Below, piece after piece: positions 1 through 6,047 of a DNA stretch of 9,486 nucleotides. The stretch's first letter is position 1. Every line of letters starts with the position of its first letter. The position numbers were made by a program, and so were the translations under genes. This DNA comes from Actinomycetota bacterium (GTDB lineage Bacteria > Actinomycetota > Acidimicrobiia > Acidimicrobiales > Microtrichaceae), in NCBI GenBank assembly GCA_009700815.1, contig WLLG01000059.1:1-9486 (forward strand). Direction: 5' to 3'. The notes beneath the pieces were generated by a model. The model was not told the origin of the DNA. It did not search any database and saw only the letters and a program-made list of their open reading frames with translations.

Positions 1-438
1 TACATCATCTCTAGTACCAACCCCGGTCCGGCATTTGCAGCCGATGCGACCACCTCGAGCCCTACTGACAATTTCTTGGATCAGGCAAAATCCTCGCCTG
101 TGGCACTAGCTGCCTTTAGAAGCATCATGGCAAGCCTGCGCGTGATCAATGCTGGCTTCCCAAGAATGTCGAACTCACTAATTGAGGCAGTGGTGGACAA
201 AGTCCCAGACTTAGTCACCATGGGTGGACTCACCATCATCTCGAACATTTACGGAAATCCGGCAGTGTCGATTCCAGTCGGTACGGTGAATGACCTTCCG
301 GTCGGCATGCAGGTGTTAGCCCGTCACCATCGAGATGCAGAACTCTTTGATGTTGCCCTGCACGTCGAACGGGAGAACCCGTGGCCGCTCGTTGCACCAG
401 CAGTGACTGCTGGCTCCGCAGTGTCAACAGCGGTCTAG
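1..438 (+). CDS. Amidase-signature family enzyme, C-terminal part (5' end outside window)
   Basis: The frame is open from base 1 (begins YIISSTNPGPAF) to a TAG at 436-438, giving 145 visible residues, so the true start lies upstream. Amidase-signature enzymes hydrolyse carboxamides with a Ser-cisSer-Lys triad. That N-terminal and central region is outside the window, so catalytic competence cannot be judged. The visible part fits the family C-terminus: a PGPAFA segment after a beta strand, then GNPAVSIPVG followed by LPVGMQVLARHHRDAELFDVA, the usual ending in which a late helix packs on the core. The product ends about 28 residues after that helix with a small Ala/Val-rich tail, so the 3' end looks complete. 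A TTG at 76 could be mistaken for a start, but the upstream residues also match the family. It converges on the SDR gene at 460. The substrate cannot be assigned; a role in the lipid pathway next door is not implied. Confidence 0.85.
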   Translation, partial: YIISSTNPGPAFAADATTSSPTDNFLDQAKSSPVALAAFRSIMASLRVINAGFPRMSNSLIEAVVDKVPDLVTMGGLTIISNIYGNPAVSIPVGTVNDLPVGMQVLARHHRDAELFDVALHVERENPWPLVAPAVTAGSAVSTAV

Positions 439-464
439 CTTTTTACAGACCGATCTCTGCTAGA
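431..464. terminator. Possible bidirectional terminator between convergent genes
   Basis: The 21 bp between the amidase stop and the stop of the facing SDR gene, with the adjacent bases, can form two mutually exclusive stems. One is CGGTCT (431-436) with AGACCG (447-452) around a loop holding five T's. The other is TCTAGC (434-439) with GCTAGA (459-464). No long T-run follows either stem, so intrinsic termination is weakly supported; position between convergent stops is the main argument. Confidence 0.25.
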
Positions 465-1269
465 GGCCCATCATGGCAACAAGGCCATGGTCGTGGCCTG
501 CGGTGTAGCCGCCATCTACGGCTACTGCTTGGCCAGTCATAAACGAAGCATCAGATGAGATCAAGAAAGCAGCGACTGCTGCGATCTCTGAAGGGTGACC
601 AAATCGCCGCAGCATATGAGCGCTGCGGAAAGAATCGCGGACATCCTCCATGCCAGGCATATCGAACACCTCTGCCATCATCGGAGTCTCGATAAATCCG
701 GGGCACACGGCGTTGGCTCGAATCCCTTGGCGGCCATAATCAATTGCCAGATTTTTGGTGAGCAGCACAACCCCACCCTTCGAAGCGTTGTAGGCGCTGC
801 CACCCGAGGTGCCCTCGAGGCCTTCAATACTCGCAAGAGTGACAATGGATCCGCGAGCACTGCGGCCATGGGAATCAACGATCGGCTCCTGAGCGAGCAT
901 GGCGCGCAGTGCGAACTTGCAGCTCAGGTAGGTTCCGGTGAGATTGATCGAGATGATTCGATCCCATTCCTCTTGAGGAAGGTCATGCACTGCTCCACCG
1001 CCTGCAACCCCGGCTGCTGTCACGAGTGCGTCAACGCGACCAAATTTCTTCACTACTGCAGTAACTGCAGTTTCTGTTGCTTCGGCATCGCGAACATCAA
1101 GGGTAAGGAACTCAAATCGCTCACTGTGTGCAGTGAGGTCGCTGATCGGCTCTTGTATATCAAGACCACATACCGAGGCTCCCTCAGAAAGCAGACGCTC
1201 GACGGTTGCCAAGCCGATTCCCGACGCGGCACCCGTAACGATCACGGTTTGATCTTCAAAACGGTTCAT
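460..1269 (-). CDS. NAD-type short-chain dehydrogenase/reductase (SDR)
   Basis: A 269-residue classical SDR, usual length for the family, which interconverts alcohols and ketones on lipids, steroids or hydroxyacyl-CoAs in the cytoplasm. The Rossmann glycine motif TGAASGIG is at residues 12-19. Asp37 ends the second beta strand and predicts NAD(H) preference. Asp58 is in LDVRD. The usual NNAG is changed to TAAG (84-87). The catalytic set Asn109, Ser147, Tyr160 and Lys164 is complete, followed by PGFIETP (190-196). The ATG has an AGGAG Shine-Dalgarno at 1279-1283, lying in the 15-bp gap after the F420-dependent oxidoreductase stop, so the two are surely co-transcribed. The insertion PIVDSHGRSARG (129-140), before the beta strand that carries the catalytic Ser, resembles that of some actinobacterial SDRs that keep an extra loop. 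Exact substrate is unknown; context suggests a hydroxyacyl-CoA or hydroxysteroid dehydrogenase, which is inference. Confidence 0.9.
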   Translation of the reverse strand: MNRFEDQTVIVTGAASGIGLATVERLLSEGASVCGLDIQEPISDLTAHSERFEFLTLDVRDAEATETAVTAVVKKFGRVDALVTAAGVAGGGAVHDLPQEEWDRIISINLTGTYLSCKFALRAMLAQEPIVDSHGRSARGSIVTLASIEGLEGTSGGSAYNASKGGVVLLTKNLAIDYGRQGIRANAVCPGFIETPMMAEVFDMPGMEDVRDSFRSAHMLRRFGHPSEIAAVAAFLISSDASFMTGQAVAVDGGYTAGHDHGLVAMMGL

Positions 1270-1284
1270 TCTGCTGCACTCCTG

Positions 1285-2313
1285 TTAGGCGGGAAGAATA
1301 AGTTCGGCTGCTTGACGTAGTTCGTCGGTGGTGCCGGCATGAACCAAGATCTCGGTAACGGCCGACTCCTTCCAAGCGGCGACGCGATCTGCAATTCGTG
1401 CGGGTGTACCCACGAGTGAAATCTCGTCTGCAAACGACACAGGAACTTCACCGATTGCCTCATCAGCCTTGCCGTCAAAGAACAAGTCTTGGATCTTCTC
1501 GGCCTGCTCACCTAGACCCATGCGGGCGGCAAGTTTGGTGTGGTAGTTCTGTCCCTTTGCCCCCATGCCGCCAATATAAAAAGCCAGCATCGCTCGGGTG
1601 CCCCCAAGGGCTGCCTCGATGGTTTCGGGGCGATCGTCCGGCGTCACGATGAAGGCCGAGAGTGCTGCAACCTCAAAGTCATCTGCTGCAGCGGCAAGTT
1701 GGTCGGCATAGACCTCTTGGCGATACGGCGAGTAGTACAGCGGCAACCAGCCATCAGCAATCTCTGCAGTCTGCGTGACGTTCTTGGGGCCTTCCGCTCC
1801 GAGGTAGATCGGGATCTTGCGTCGAAGCGGATGCACGATCGACTTGAGTGGTTTACCAAGGCCAACGCTGCCCTCACCTGAGTAGGGATGCTGATGAAAC
1901 TCGCCCTGATAATTGAGCGGTTCCTCGCGGGCCATAACCTGTCGAATGATCTCAACGTATTCGCGAGTCCGAGCGAGTGGCTTACTCGAGGGCCTTCCGT
2001 ACCACCCTTCGACCACCTGCGGGCCAGAGACTCCAAGGCCGAGCATGAACCGACCGTTTGACAGATAGTCCATGGTGATGGCTGACATAGCTGTAGCCGT
2101 TGGCGTGCGTGCGGCAAGTTGCATCACGGATGTCCCAAGCCTGATGCGGTCAGTCTTGGCCGCTAAGAACGCAAGGGGGGTCAGGGCATCGGAACCCCAG
2201 GCTTCCGCTGTCCACACAGAGGTGAAGCCCAAGCGTTCGGCCTCAACGGCACGTTCCACCCAATCGGGCGAGGGCATTTGCCCCCAATATCCGAGCTGAA
2301 GTCCGAGTTGCAT
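1285..2313 (-). CDS. LLM-class F420-dependent oxidoreductase (Rv3520c-like)
   Basis: A 342-residue luciferase-like monooxygenase-fold protein of the F420-dependent type, which moves hydride between reduced deazaflavin F420 and an organic substrate. The opening MQLGLQLGYWGQMPSPDW, the GTSVMQLAARTP segment (60-71, the strand and loop that face the cofactor in this fold) and the following GRFMLGLGVSGPQVVEGWYG (87-106) are typical. IPIYLGAEGPKN (167-178) and AEIADGW (183-189) complete the TIM-barrel pattern. From memory it most resembles the subfamily named after M. tuberculosis Rv3520c, which lies in the KstR-controlled cholesterol region; a database comparison would be needed to confirm this. 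The ATG has a strong AGGAGATC upstream (about 2316-2323). It is the middle gene of a three-gene set: 54 bp after the enoyl-CoA hydratase and 15 bp before the SDR. The substrate is unknown. Presence of this family implies that the organism makes F420. Confidence 0.88.
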   Translation of the reverse strand: MQLGLQLGYWGQMPSPDWVERAVEAERLGFTSVWTAEAWGSDALTPLAFLAAKTDRIRLGTSVMQLAARTPTATAMSAITMDYLSNGRFMLGLGVSGPQVVEGWYGRPSSKPLARTREYVEIIRQVMAREEPLNYQGEFHQHPYSGEGSVGLGKPLKSIVHPLRRKIPIYLGAEGPKNVTQTAEIADGWLPLYYSPYRQEVYADQLAAAADDFEVAALSAFIVTPDDRPETIEAALGGTRAMLAFYIGGMGAKGQNYHTKLAARMGLGEQAEKIQDLFFDGKADEAIGEVPVSFADEISLVGTPARIADRVAAWKESAVTEILVHAGTTDELRQAAELILPA

Positions 2314-2334
2314 GTGATCTCCTGAAATCTGTAT

Positions 2335-2376
2335 TTCTGGTGCTGTCTGCTTGCCTTCTGGTGCTGCCTATTTACC
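2335..2376. repeat. 21-bp tandem duplication over the enoyl-CoA hydratase stop codon
   Basis: Two adjacent 21-bp units, 2335-2355 and 2356-2376, match at 17 of 21 positions; the first 11 bases (TTCTGGTGCTG) are identical. The right-hand unit holds the last codons and TAG stop of the hydratase gene. In the other copy the equivalent of the stop reads CAG on the coding strand. The duplication fills most of the 54-bp gap before the F420-dependent oxidoreductase start. Confidence 0.75.
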
Positions 2377-3237
2377 CTGAAAGTTTGGCTTGCGCTTCTC
2401 TTTGAATGCACGCGGGCCTTCACGGGCATCCTCCGAGCCAAACACGTCCCATCCGTAGGTGAACTCGTGCTCAAGGGCCTCGTCTTGACGCATGCCATTG
2501 GTCTCTCGCAGAGTGCGCAGGATTGCCTTGACCGAGAGAGGTCCGTTCTCGCAGATTTGCTGGCCAATTTCGATGGCCTTCGCAAGGGCTTCGCCATCCT
2601 CAACCACATAGCCAATCAAGCCAATCTGCAACGCCTCTTCGGCTGAGATGTGGCGGCCAGTGAGCAACAGATCGCAGGCAATGGTGTAGGGAATTTGCCG
2701 AGGAATACGAACCACGGACCCGCCCATTGGGTACAGCGACCATTTCACCTCGGAGATCCCAAACTTGGTTGAGCGGCCAGCCACACGAATCTCGGTGGCG
2801 CCGAGTAGTTCGGTGCCGCCAGCGATTGCTGCACCTTCAGCGGCCAGGATGATTGGTACATCCGGCTGCCAGGATCGCAAGAGAGCCTTCCAAGGCAAGT
2901 CCGGGTCAGCGGCTAGCCGAGCCGGAACATCAATCTCGCCTGGGGCGACATCGCCCTGATGTCCGCCAGCCATCTCTTTGAGATCGGCTCCAGAGCAGAA
3001 ATCTCCACCAGCACCAGTCAGGACGATGGCGCGAATATCAGGATTCGTATCGGCCTCGATAAATGCGTCGAGCATTCGGACCAGCATCTCGCCATTGATG
3101 GCGTTCTTTCGCTCCGGCCGGTTCAGCGTGACGATCAACAGGTGTCCCTGGCGTTCGGTCAGAACTGCTGCTTCGTTCTCTGCTGCGCTTCCTGAACTGC
3201 CATCTGAACTGCTGTCTGAATTGCTCGGTGTGGTCAC
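2368..3237 (-). CDS. echA19: Enoyl-CoA hydratase/crotonase family, EchA19-like
   Basis: A 289-residue crotonase-fold enzyme; the family adds water to trans-2-enoyl-CoA in beta-oxidation. Oxyanion-hole residues are in CSGADLK (81-87) and AIAGGTE (137-143). Both catalytic glutamates of the classical hydratase are present, Glu143 in GGTELL and Glu163 in GISEVKW. The run KFGISEVKWSLYPMGGSVVR followed by IPRQIPYTIACDLLLTGRHI is, from memory, nearly the same as mycobacterial EchA19 (Rv3516), reported to hydrate steroid side-chain enoyl-CoAs. The product ends in EGPRAFKEKRKPNFQGK, also EchA19-like. The GTG start is preceded by AGGGAG. The first ~22 residues are a Ser/Asp/Gly-rich tail encoded partly by a 12-bp repeat and absent from the usual ~263-residue enzyme, so a later start cannot be excluded. 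It is the first gene after the KstR-like palindrome at 3295-3308. The sterol assignment rests on similarity and that site. Confidence 0.9.
   Translation of the reverse strand: MTTPSNSDSSSDGSSGSAAENEAAVLTERQGHLLIVTLNRPERKNAINGEMLVRMLDAFIEADTNPDIRAIVLTGAGGDFCSGADLKEMAGGHQGDVAPGEIDVPARLAADPDLPWKALLRSWQPDVPIILAAEGAAIAGGTELLGATEIRVAGRSTKFGISEVKWSLYPMGGSVVRIPRQIPYTIACDLLLTGRHISAEEALQIGLIGYVVEDGEALAKAIEIGQQICENGPLSVKAILRTLRETNGMRQDEALEHEFTYGWDVFGSEDAREGPRAFKEKRKPNFQGK
3191..3226. repeat. 12-bp tandem repeat in the hydratase N-terminus
   Basis: Three imperfect 12-bp units, 3191-3202, 3203-3214 and 3215-3226, each built on (C/T)CTGAA(C/T)TGC. On the coding strand they give a four-residue pattern, SNSD-SSSD-GSSG, forming the Ser/Asp-rich tail ahead of the crotonase fold. 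Because the period is a multiple of three, copy-number change would lengthen or shorten the tail without a frameshift. Confidence 0.7.
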
Positions 3238-3294
3238 GGTACTCCCTCGTGATCGGTGCTCGATTAATTACGTGCAGGCACCATAGAGCAGAAC

Positions 3295-3308
3295 AAGAAC
3301 CTGTTCTC
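3295..3308. promoter_or_regulatory. KstR-like operator palindrome upstream of echA19-like gene
   Basis: The 12-bp perfect inverted repeat AGAAC-CT-GTTCT occupies 3296-3307. It carries the AACnnGTT core of the published KstR operator (TnnAACnnGTTnnA; commonly TAGAACnnGTTCTA), although the outer T and A are replaced by A and C here. KstR is the TetR-family repressor of sterol catabolism in mycobacteria and rhodococci and is relieved by sterol CoA thioesters. The site lies 58 bp upstream of the GTG start at 3237. An AT-rich TAATTA at 3265-3270 lies between site and start and could be part of a -10 element, but I cannot place a good -35. No other AACnnGTT was noticed in the window by eye. The regulator itself is not in the window. 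Confidence 0.5.
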
Positions 3309-3321
3309 ATTTTGGCTGGTT

Positions 3322-3367
3322 CAGTCTGGGAAGACTGGCCCAATCAGTCCGGGAAGACTGTGCCTGT
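3322..3367. repeat. 23-bp tandem duplication over the UbiB-kinase stop codon, with hairpin potential
   Basis: Units 3322-3344 and 3345-3367 match at 18 of 23 positions, with cores CAGTCTGGGAAGACTG (3322-3337) and CAGTCCGGGAAGACTG (3345-3360). Each core is a small hairpin: a CAGTCT/AGACTG stem (6 bp) in the first and CAGTC/GACTG (5 bp) in the second. The right-hand unit includes the last codons and TGA of the kinase gene; the left-hand unit is a decayed second copy, including a second TGA, just downstream on the coding strand. No T-run follows, so action as a terminator between the two operons is possible but unproven. Confidence 0.75.
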
Positions 3368-4738
3368 CCGGGCGCGCAGTTCCTCGGCCGCCTCGGGGAA
3401 GACGTTGCTCAGCAGGAACGGGTCAGTGATCATTGCGTAGTCCGGGGCAAGTTCCTTGGTGTAGCGCTCGATATAGAGAAGTTGCTTACCAACCAACATG
3501 AGTTCCTGCGGTGGAGTTCCGCCGAACTCCTTCATGAGCACAACGCTCGAGGTAATCAAGTCCCCGAGACTGACCGATGCCATGCCCGAGTCCAGCAGCG
3601 GACCCAGAATCATGCCGATGCGCTCGCCGATTTCCTCATCGGTACCCATATCAGCAGGGAACACCCCGACCCGACGGTAGGCCTGCGCTATACGAAGAAA
3701 TTCCCGATCGAATACGCAGGTGAAATACAGGTCGCGCACGACCTCTCGCCACTCGTTATCAAGTTCGCCCATGATTCCAAAGTCCAAGAAGCACGCCCGA
3801 CCATCCTCAAGTAACCAGATGTTTCCAGCATGCATATCGCCATGGAAGGGGCCATGAACCAGAACTGCCTCGACCCATACTTTCGCCCCTCTTCGCAGCA
3901 GCAATTCCCCGTCCACTCCTCGGACAGCGATCTCGTCGAAATGATCCATGGGAATCCCACGAACGCGTTCCATGCAGATGGTCCTTGGGCCGCAGTAATC
4001 CCAGTAGACCTCGGGCGCAGTAATCCAAGTGTTGTCGCCGAATGCCCCGATCTTGTCTCGAAAGCGTTGCTGATTCCAAGCTTCAAGGACGGGGTTGAGT
4101 TCTTGGGCGGTTAGGGATGATAAGTCGGCCACCATGCCCAACAAGTTGGCACTTCTTCCCCAACTGCTTCGCTGGCCGAGCTGTGCAATTGCTTGGAGTA
4201 CCCGCAGGTCAGTAGTCATCTGCTGGCGCAGATTCGGGCGCTGAACTTTGACCACAGCCTCTCGTCCATCAAGCAGTGTGCAGGCGTGAACTTGTCCGAT
4301 GGAGGCCGCCGAGAGCGGTTCGTCCTCGAACGAAATGAATAGCTCGTGCAGCGGCCGGCCTAGGTCCTCGGACACAGTCAGTCGAACAAGTTCGGAACTA
4401 AAAGCCGGAACCTCGTCAAGGCATCTTCGAGCAGGCCCCGTGAGCCAATCGGGAAAGATCCCAGGGGAGGAGGCAATGATCTGACCGAGCTTGACGAAGG
4501 TCGGTCCGAGGCGCATGAATGCATCGATGAGCCCGTTAGCGGCTGCGTCAGCAAAGCTTGAGTATGAAGAGGTAAAGCGCCGTGGCAGAGCCAACAGGGT
4601 GCACCAGATGCAGACCAGGCCTACCGTGATGACTCGCCTGAGTTCGGCGAATCCAAACTTGTCGAGATCAGGCTCAGTCGTAGCAAGATCCCGTGGCCTT
4701 GGCCCAGTTGCCAGCGGTCCCCCTTCAAAAGTGCTCAC
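3344..4738 (-). CDS. ABC1/AarF/UbiB-family atypical kinase
   Basis: A 464-residue member of the ABC1 (UbiB/COQ8) protein-kinase-like family, usual in length. These proteins bind ATP at membranes and support isoprenoid-quinone and other lipid metabolism, often as ATPases rather than true protein kinases. A hydrophobic segment near residues 36-51 may attach it to the membrane. The family KxGQ motif is KLGQ (83-86). The Ala-rich nucleotide loop is SAASIGQ (143-149), with the invariant lysine Lys164 in VVKVQRP. The ELNPVLEAWNQQRF segment (213-226) is the family acidic helix, with Asn215 where Asp is usual. The catalytic loop HGDMHAGN (299-306) and DFG (319-321) are intact. GTG start and preceding SDR stop overlap as GTGA (4735-4738), with no clear separate Shine-Dalgarno, so translational coupling is likely. 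It is the last gene of its operon. Its client is unknown; linkage to lipid enzymes suggests a role in handling a hydrophobic substrate. Confidence 0.9.
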   Translation of the reverse strand: MSTFEGGPLATGPRPRDLATTEPDLDKFGFAELRRVITVGLVCIWCTLLALPRRFTSSYSSFADAAANGLIDAFMRLGPTFVKLGQIIASSPGIFPDWLTGPARRCLDEVPAFSSELVRLTVSEDLGRPLHELFISFEDEPLSAASIGQVHACTLLDGREAVVKVQRPNLRQQMTTDLRVLQAIAQLGQRSSWGRSANLLGMVADLSSLTAQELNPVLEAWNQQRFRDKIGAFGDNTWITAPEVYWDYCGPRTICMERVRGIPMDHFDEIAVRGVDGELLLRRGAKVWVEAVLVHGPFHGDMHAGNIWLLEDGRACFLDFGIMGELDNEWREVVRDLYFTCVFDREFLRIAQAYRRVGVFPADMGTDEEIGERIGMILGPLLDSGMASVSLGDLITSSVVLMKEFGGTPPQELMLVGKQLLYIERYTKELAPDYAMITDPFLLSNVFPEAAEELRARTGTVFPD

Positions 4739-5526
4739 AAGTCAGGCAGGCCTAACCCCAGAGTCTGTGAGATCATCCCGCCATCAATTTCGAGCAGCTT
4801 GCCTGTCATGTAGGCGCCAGCTGGTGAACAGAGGTACAGCACCCCAGCTGAGATGTCCTCTGGTGTTCCTAATCGTTTCAGGGGAGTTGCCTCTTCCATG
4901 AGGCGGCGAATGTTGTCGTCAGTGAGCACGGTCTCGAGTGCAGAGGTTTGCACCGAACCCACCGCAATGCCGTTGACACGAATTCGAGGGGACAAATCAG
5001 TGGCAAGTTCTTTGGTCAGATGAGTCAGAGCAGCTTTGGCTGTGCCGTAGGCAGAAAACCCCCGGTCAGGCATCCGCCCAGCTGCCGATGAAATGTTGAC
5101 CACTGCCCCGCCACCCCGAGCCAACATCGCGGGAACTGCTTGTTTGGTCATCTCAAACGCAGTGGTGACATTAAAGGTGAATGCTCGCTCAAACGACCTC
5201 ATGGATGTGTCCAAGAATGCCTTCGGAGCCGAACCGCCGGCATTGTTGACAAGCAGGTCTAATCCGCCAAGGTTCTCAACGGCGCAGGTCACCAGCTCAC
5301 CTAACCGATCGAGCTCCATCATGTCGAACACCACTGGTTCGGCACGGCGGCCCATCTGACGTATCTCTTCAGCAACCTCTTCGAGTTGGTCGGCTGTACG
5401 AGCAGCGAGGAGCACATCGGCCCCAGCCTCTGCGAGGGCAATTGCCGATGCTCTCCCGATGCCACGACCGGCGCCAGTGACGATTGCAACCTTTCCGTCC
5501 ACTCTGAACTGATCGAGAATGCTCAT
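4735..5526 (-). CDS. NADP-type short-chain dehydrogenase/reductase (SDR)
   Basis: A 263-residue classical SDR. The glycine motif TGAGRGIG is at 17-24. Arg43 after the second strand (LLAARTADQ) predicts NADP(H), in contrast to the NAD-type SDR at 460-1269. NNAG is at 94-97. The catalytic set Asn119, Ser147, Tyr160, Lys164 is complete. The post-catalytic PGxxxT motif is altered to VGSVQT (189-194). The C-terminus GKLLEIDGG is standard, with an unusual Leu/Pro-ending tail (LGLGLPDL). From memory this tail and the overall pattern recall SDRs found in actinobacterial sterol-degradation (KstR/KstR2) clusters; an exact orthologue is not claimed. The ATG has GGAGG at 5536-5540 inside the preceding gene, whose stop overlaps as ATGA (5523-5526). 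It is followed by the UbiB-type kinase through a GTGA overlap. Likely activity is ketoacyl or ketosteroid reduction, which is inference. Confidence 0.9.
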   Translation of the reverse strand: MSILDQFRVDGKVAIVTGAGRGIGRASAIALAEAGADVLLAARTADQLEEVAEEIRQMGRRAEPVVFDMMELDRLGELVTCAVENLGGLDLLVNNAGGSAPKAFLDTSMRSFERAFTFNVTTAFEMTKQAVPAMLARGGGAVVNISSAAGRMPDRGFSAYGTAKAALTHLTKELATDLSPRIRVNGIAVGSVQTSALETVLTDDNIRRLMEEATPLKRLGTPEDISAGVLYLCSPAGAYMTGKLLEIDGGMISQTLGLGLPDL

Positions 5527-6047
5527 GCTTGTGTTCCTCCTTCGATGAGTGTTCGGGACTCGATTGAGGACCCGAGCAAGGTAAGTGAATAGGTCACCGT
5601 GGCATGCGCCACCGGCTTTCGCAGATCTTCGGCCTGGCCGCCATCAGAAAAGAGTGAGACTTCAATCACAGCCAAATTCCTGCCGATCTTGATTGGTCGA
5701 GCATCAGTTACGAGGTCAACGAGTCGGGGTCTGCGTAGAAAATTGATATTCAAATTGCTGGTCACGGCCAGTGCCGCCGGGCCGATGCGAGAGAGCAAAG
5801 CCATATAGGCAACGCCATCAGCCATGGCCATCAACGTGGGTCCCGAAACTGTTCCTCCGGGACGAGACTGAGCTTGGGTCGTGGGCTGGCGTACTCGAAT
5901 CCCGTCGAGATCCACTCGCTCAATTGTCCAGTTTAGTGGCTGACCAAATGCTTGAGCCATGAACGCATCAAGCGCCGGGGCATCCATCAGGATCTGGGTA
6001 TCTGGTGTGGGCGTATCTGGTGTGGGCGTATCTGGAGGGGGAGTCAC
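5523..6047 (-). CDS. PaaI-like hotdog-fold thioesterase
   Basis: A 174-residue hotdog-fold protein; PaaI-type members hydrolyse acyl- or aryl-CoA thioesters as cytoplasmic tetramers. The central helix RPGGTVSGPTLMAMADGVAY (62-81) corresponds to the family hot-dog helix, with Asp77 at the position of the usual catalytic acid; the common HGG just before it is changed to PGG (63-65). TSNLNINFLRRP (96-107) and the strands after it fit the PaaI pattern. The first ~20 residues are a low-complexity PDTPT repeat encoded by a 15-bp tandem repeat. The GTG start overlaps the upstream acyltransferase stop as GTGA (6044-6047). An ATG at 5987 (residue 21) would give a 154-residue protein of ordinary family length and is a real alternative start, though neither has a clear Shine-Dalgarno. 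The stop overlaps the next SDR as ATGA. It probably releases or edits CoA intermediates made by neighbours. Confidence 0.83.
   Translation of the reverse strand: MTPPPDTPTPDTPTPDTQILMDAPALDAFMAQAFGQPLNWTIERVDLDGIRVRQPTTQAQSRPGGTVSGPTLMAMADGVAYMALLSRIGPAALAVTSNLNINFLRRPRLVDLVTDARPIKIGRNLAVIEVSLFSDGGQAEDLRKPVAHATVTYSLTLLGSSIESRTLIEGGTQA
6001..6045. repeat. 15-bp tandem repeat in the thioesterase N-terminus
   Basis: Two identical 15-bp units (TCTGGTGTGGGCGTA, 6001-6015 and 6016-6030) are followed by a diverged third (6031-6045). On the coding strand they give PDTPT-PDTPT after a starting TPPPDT. The period is a multiple of three, so copy-number change would not shift frame. The repeat lies between the two candidate starts of the gene. 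Confidence 0.8.

Noticed and set aside
595..1320. 241-codon open frame on the plus strand
   Set aside because: It lies opposite the SDR gene with intact family motifs; its translation is Cys/His/Ser-rich with no recognisable domain, as expected of an antisense shadow.
1483..1491. CAAG-T-CTTG as a possible KstR2 site
   Set aside because: The arm spacing is one base where the KstR2 motif has two, and it lies inside the coding region of the F420-dependent oxidoreductase.
1644..2117. 157-codon open frame on the minus strand inside the F420-dependent oxidoreductase
   Set aside because: Same strand but a different frame from a gene with clear motifs throughout; the product is Arg/Ser-rich and unrecognisable.
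3291..3306. LexA/SOS-box reading of GAAC and GTTC near the palindrome
   Set aside because: The actinobacterial SOS box needs GAAC-N4-GTTC; here the spacing is 2 (3297-3306) or 8 (3291-3306), so it does not fit.
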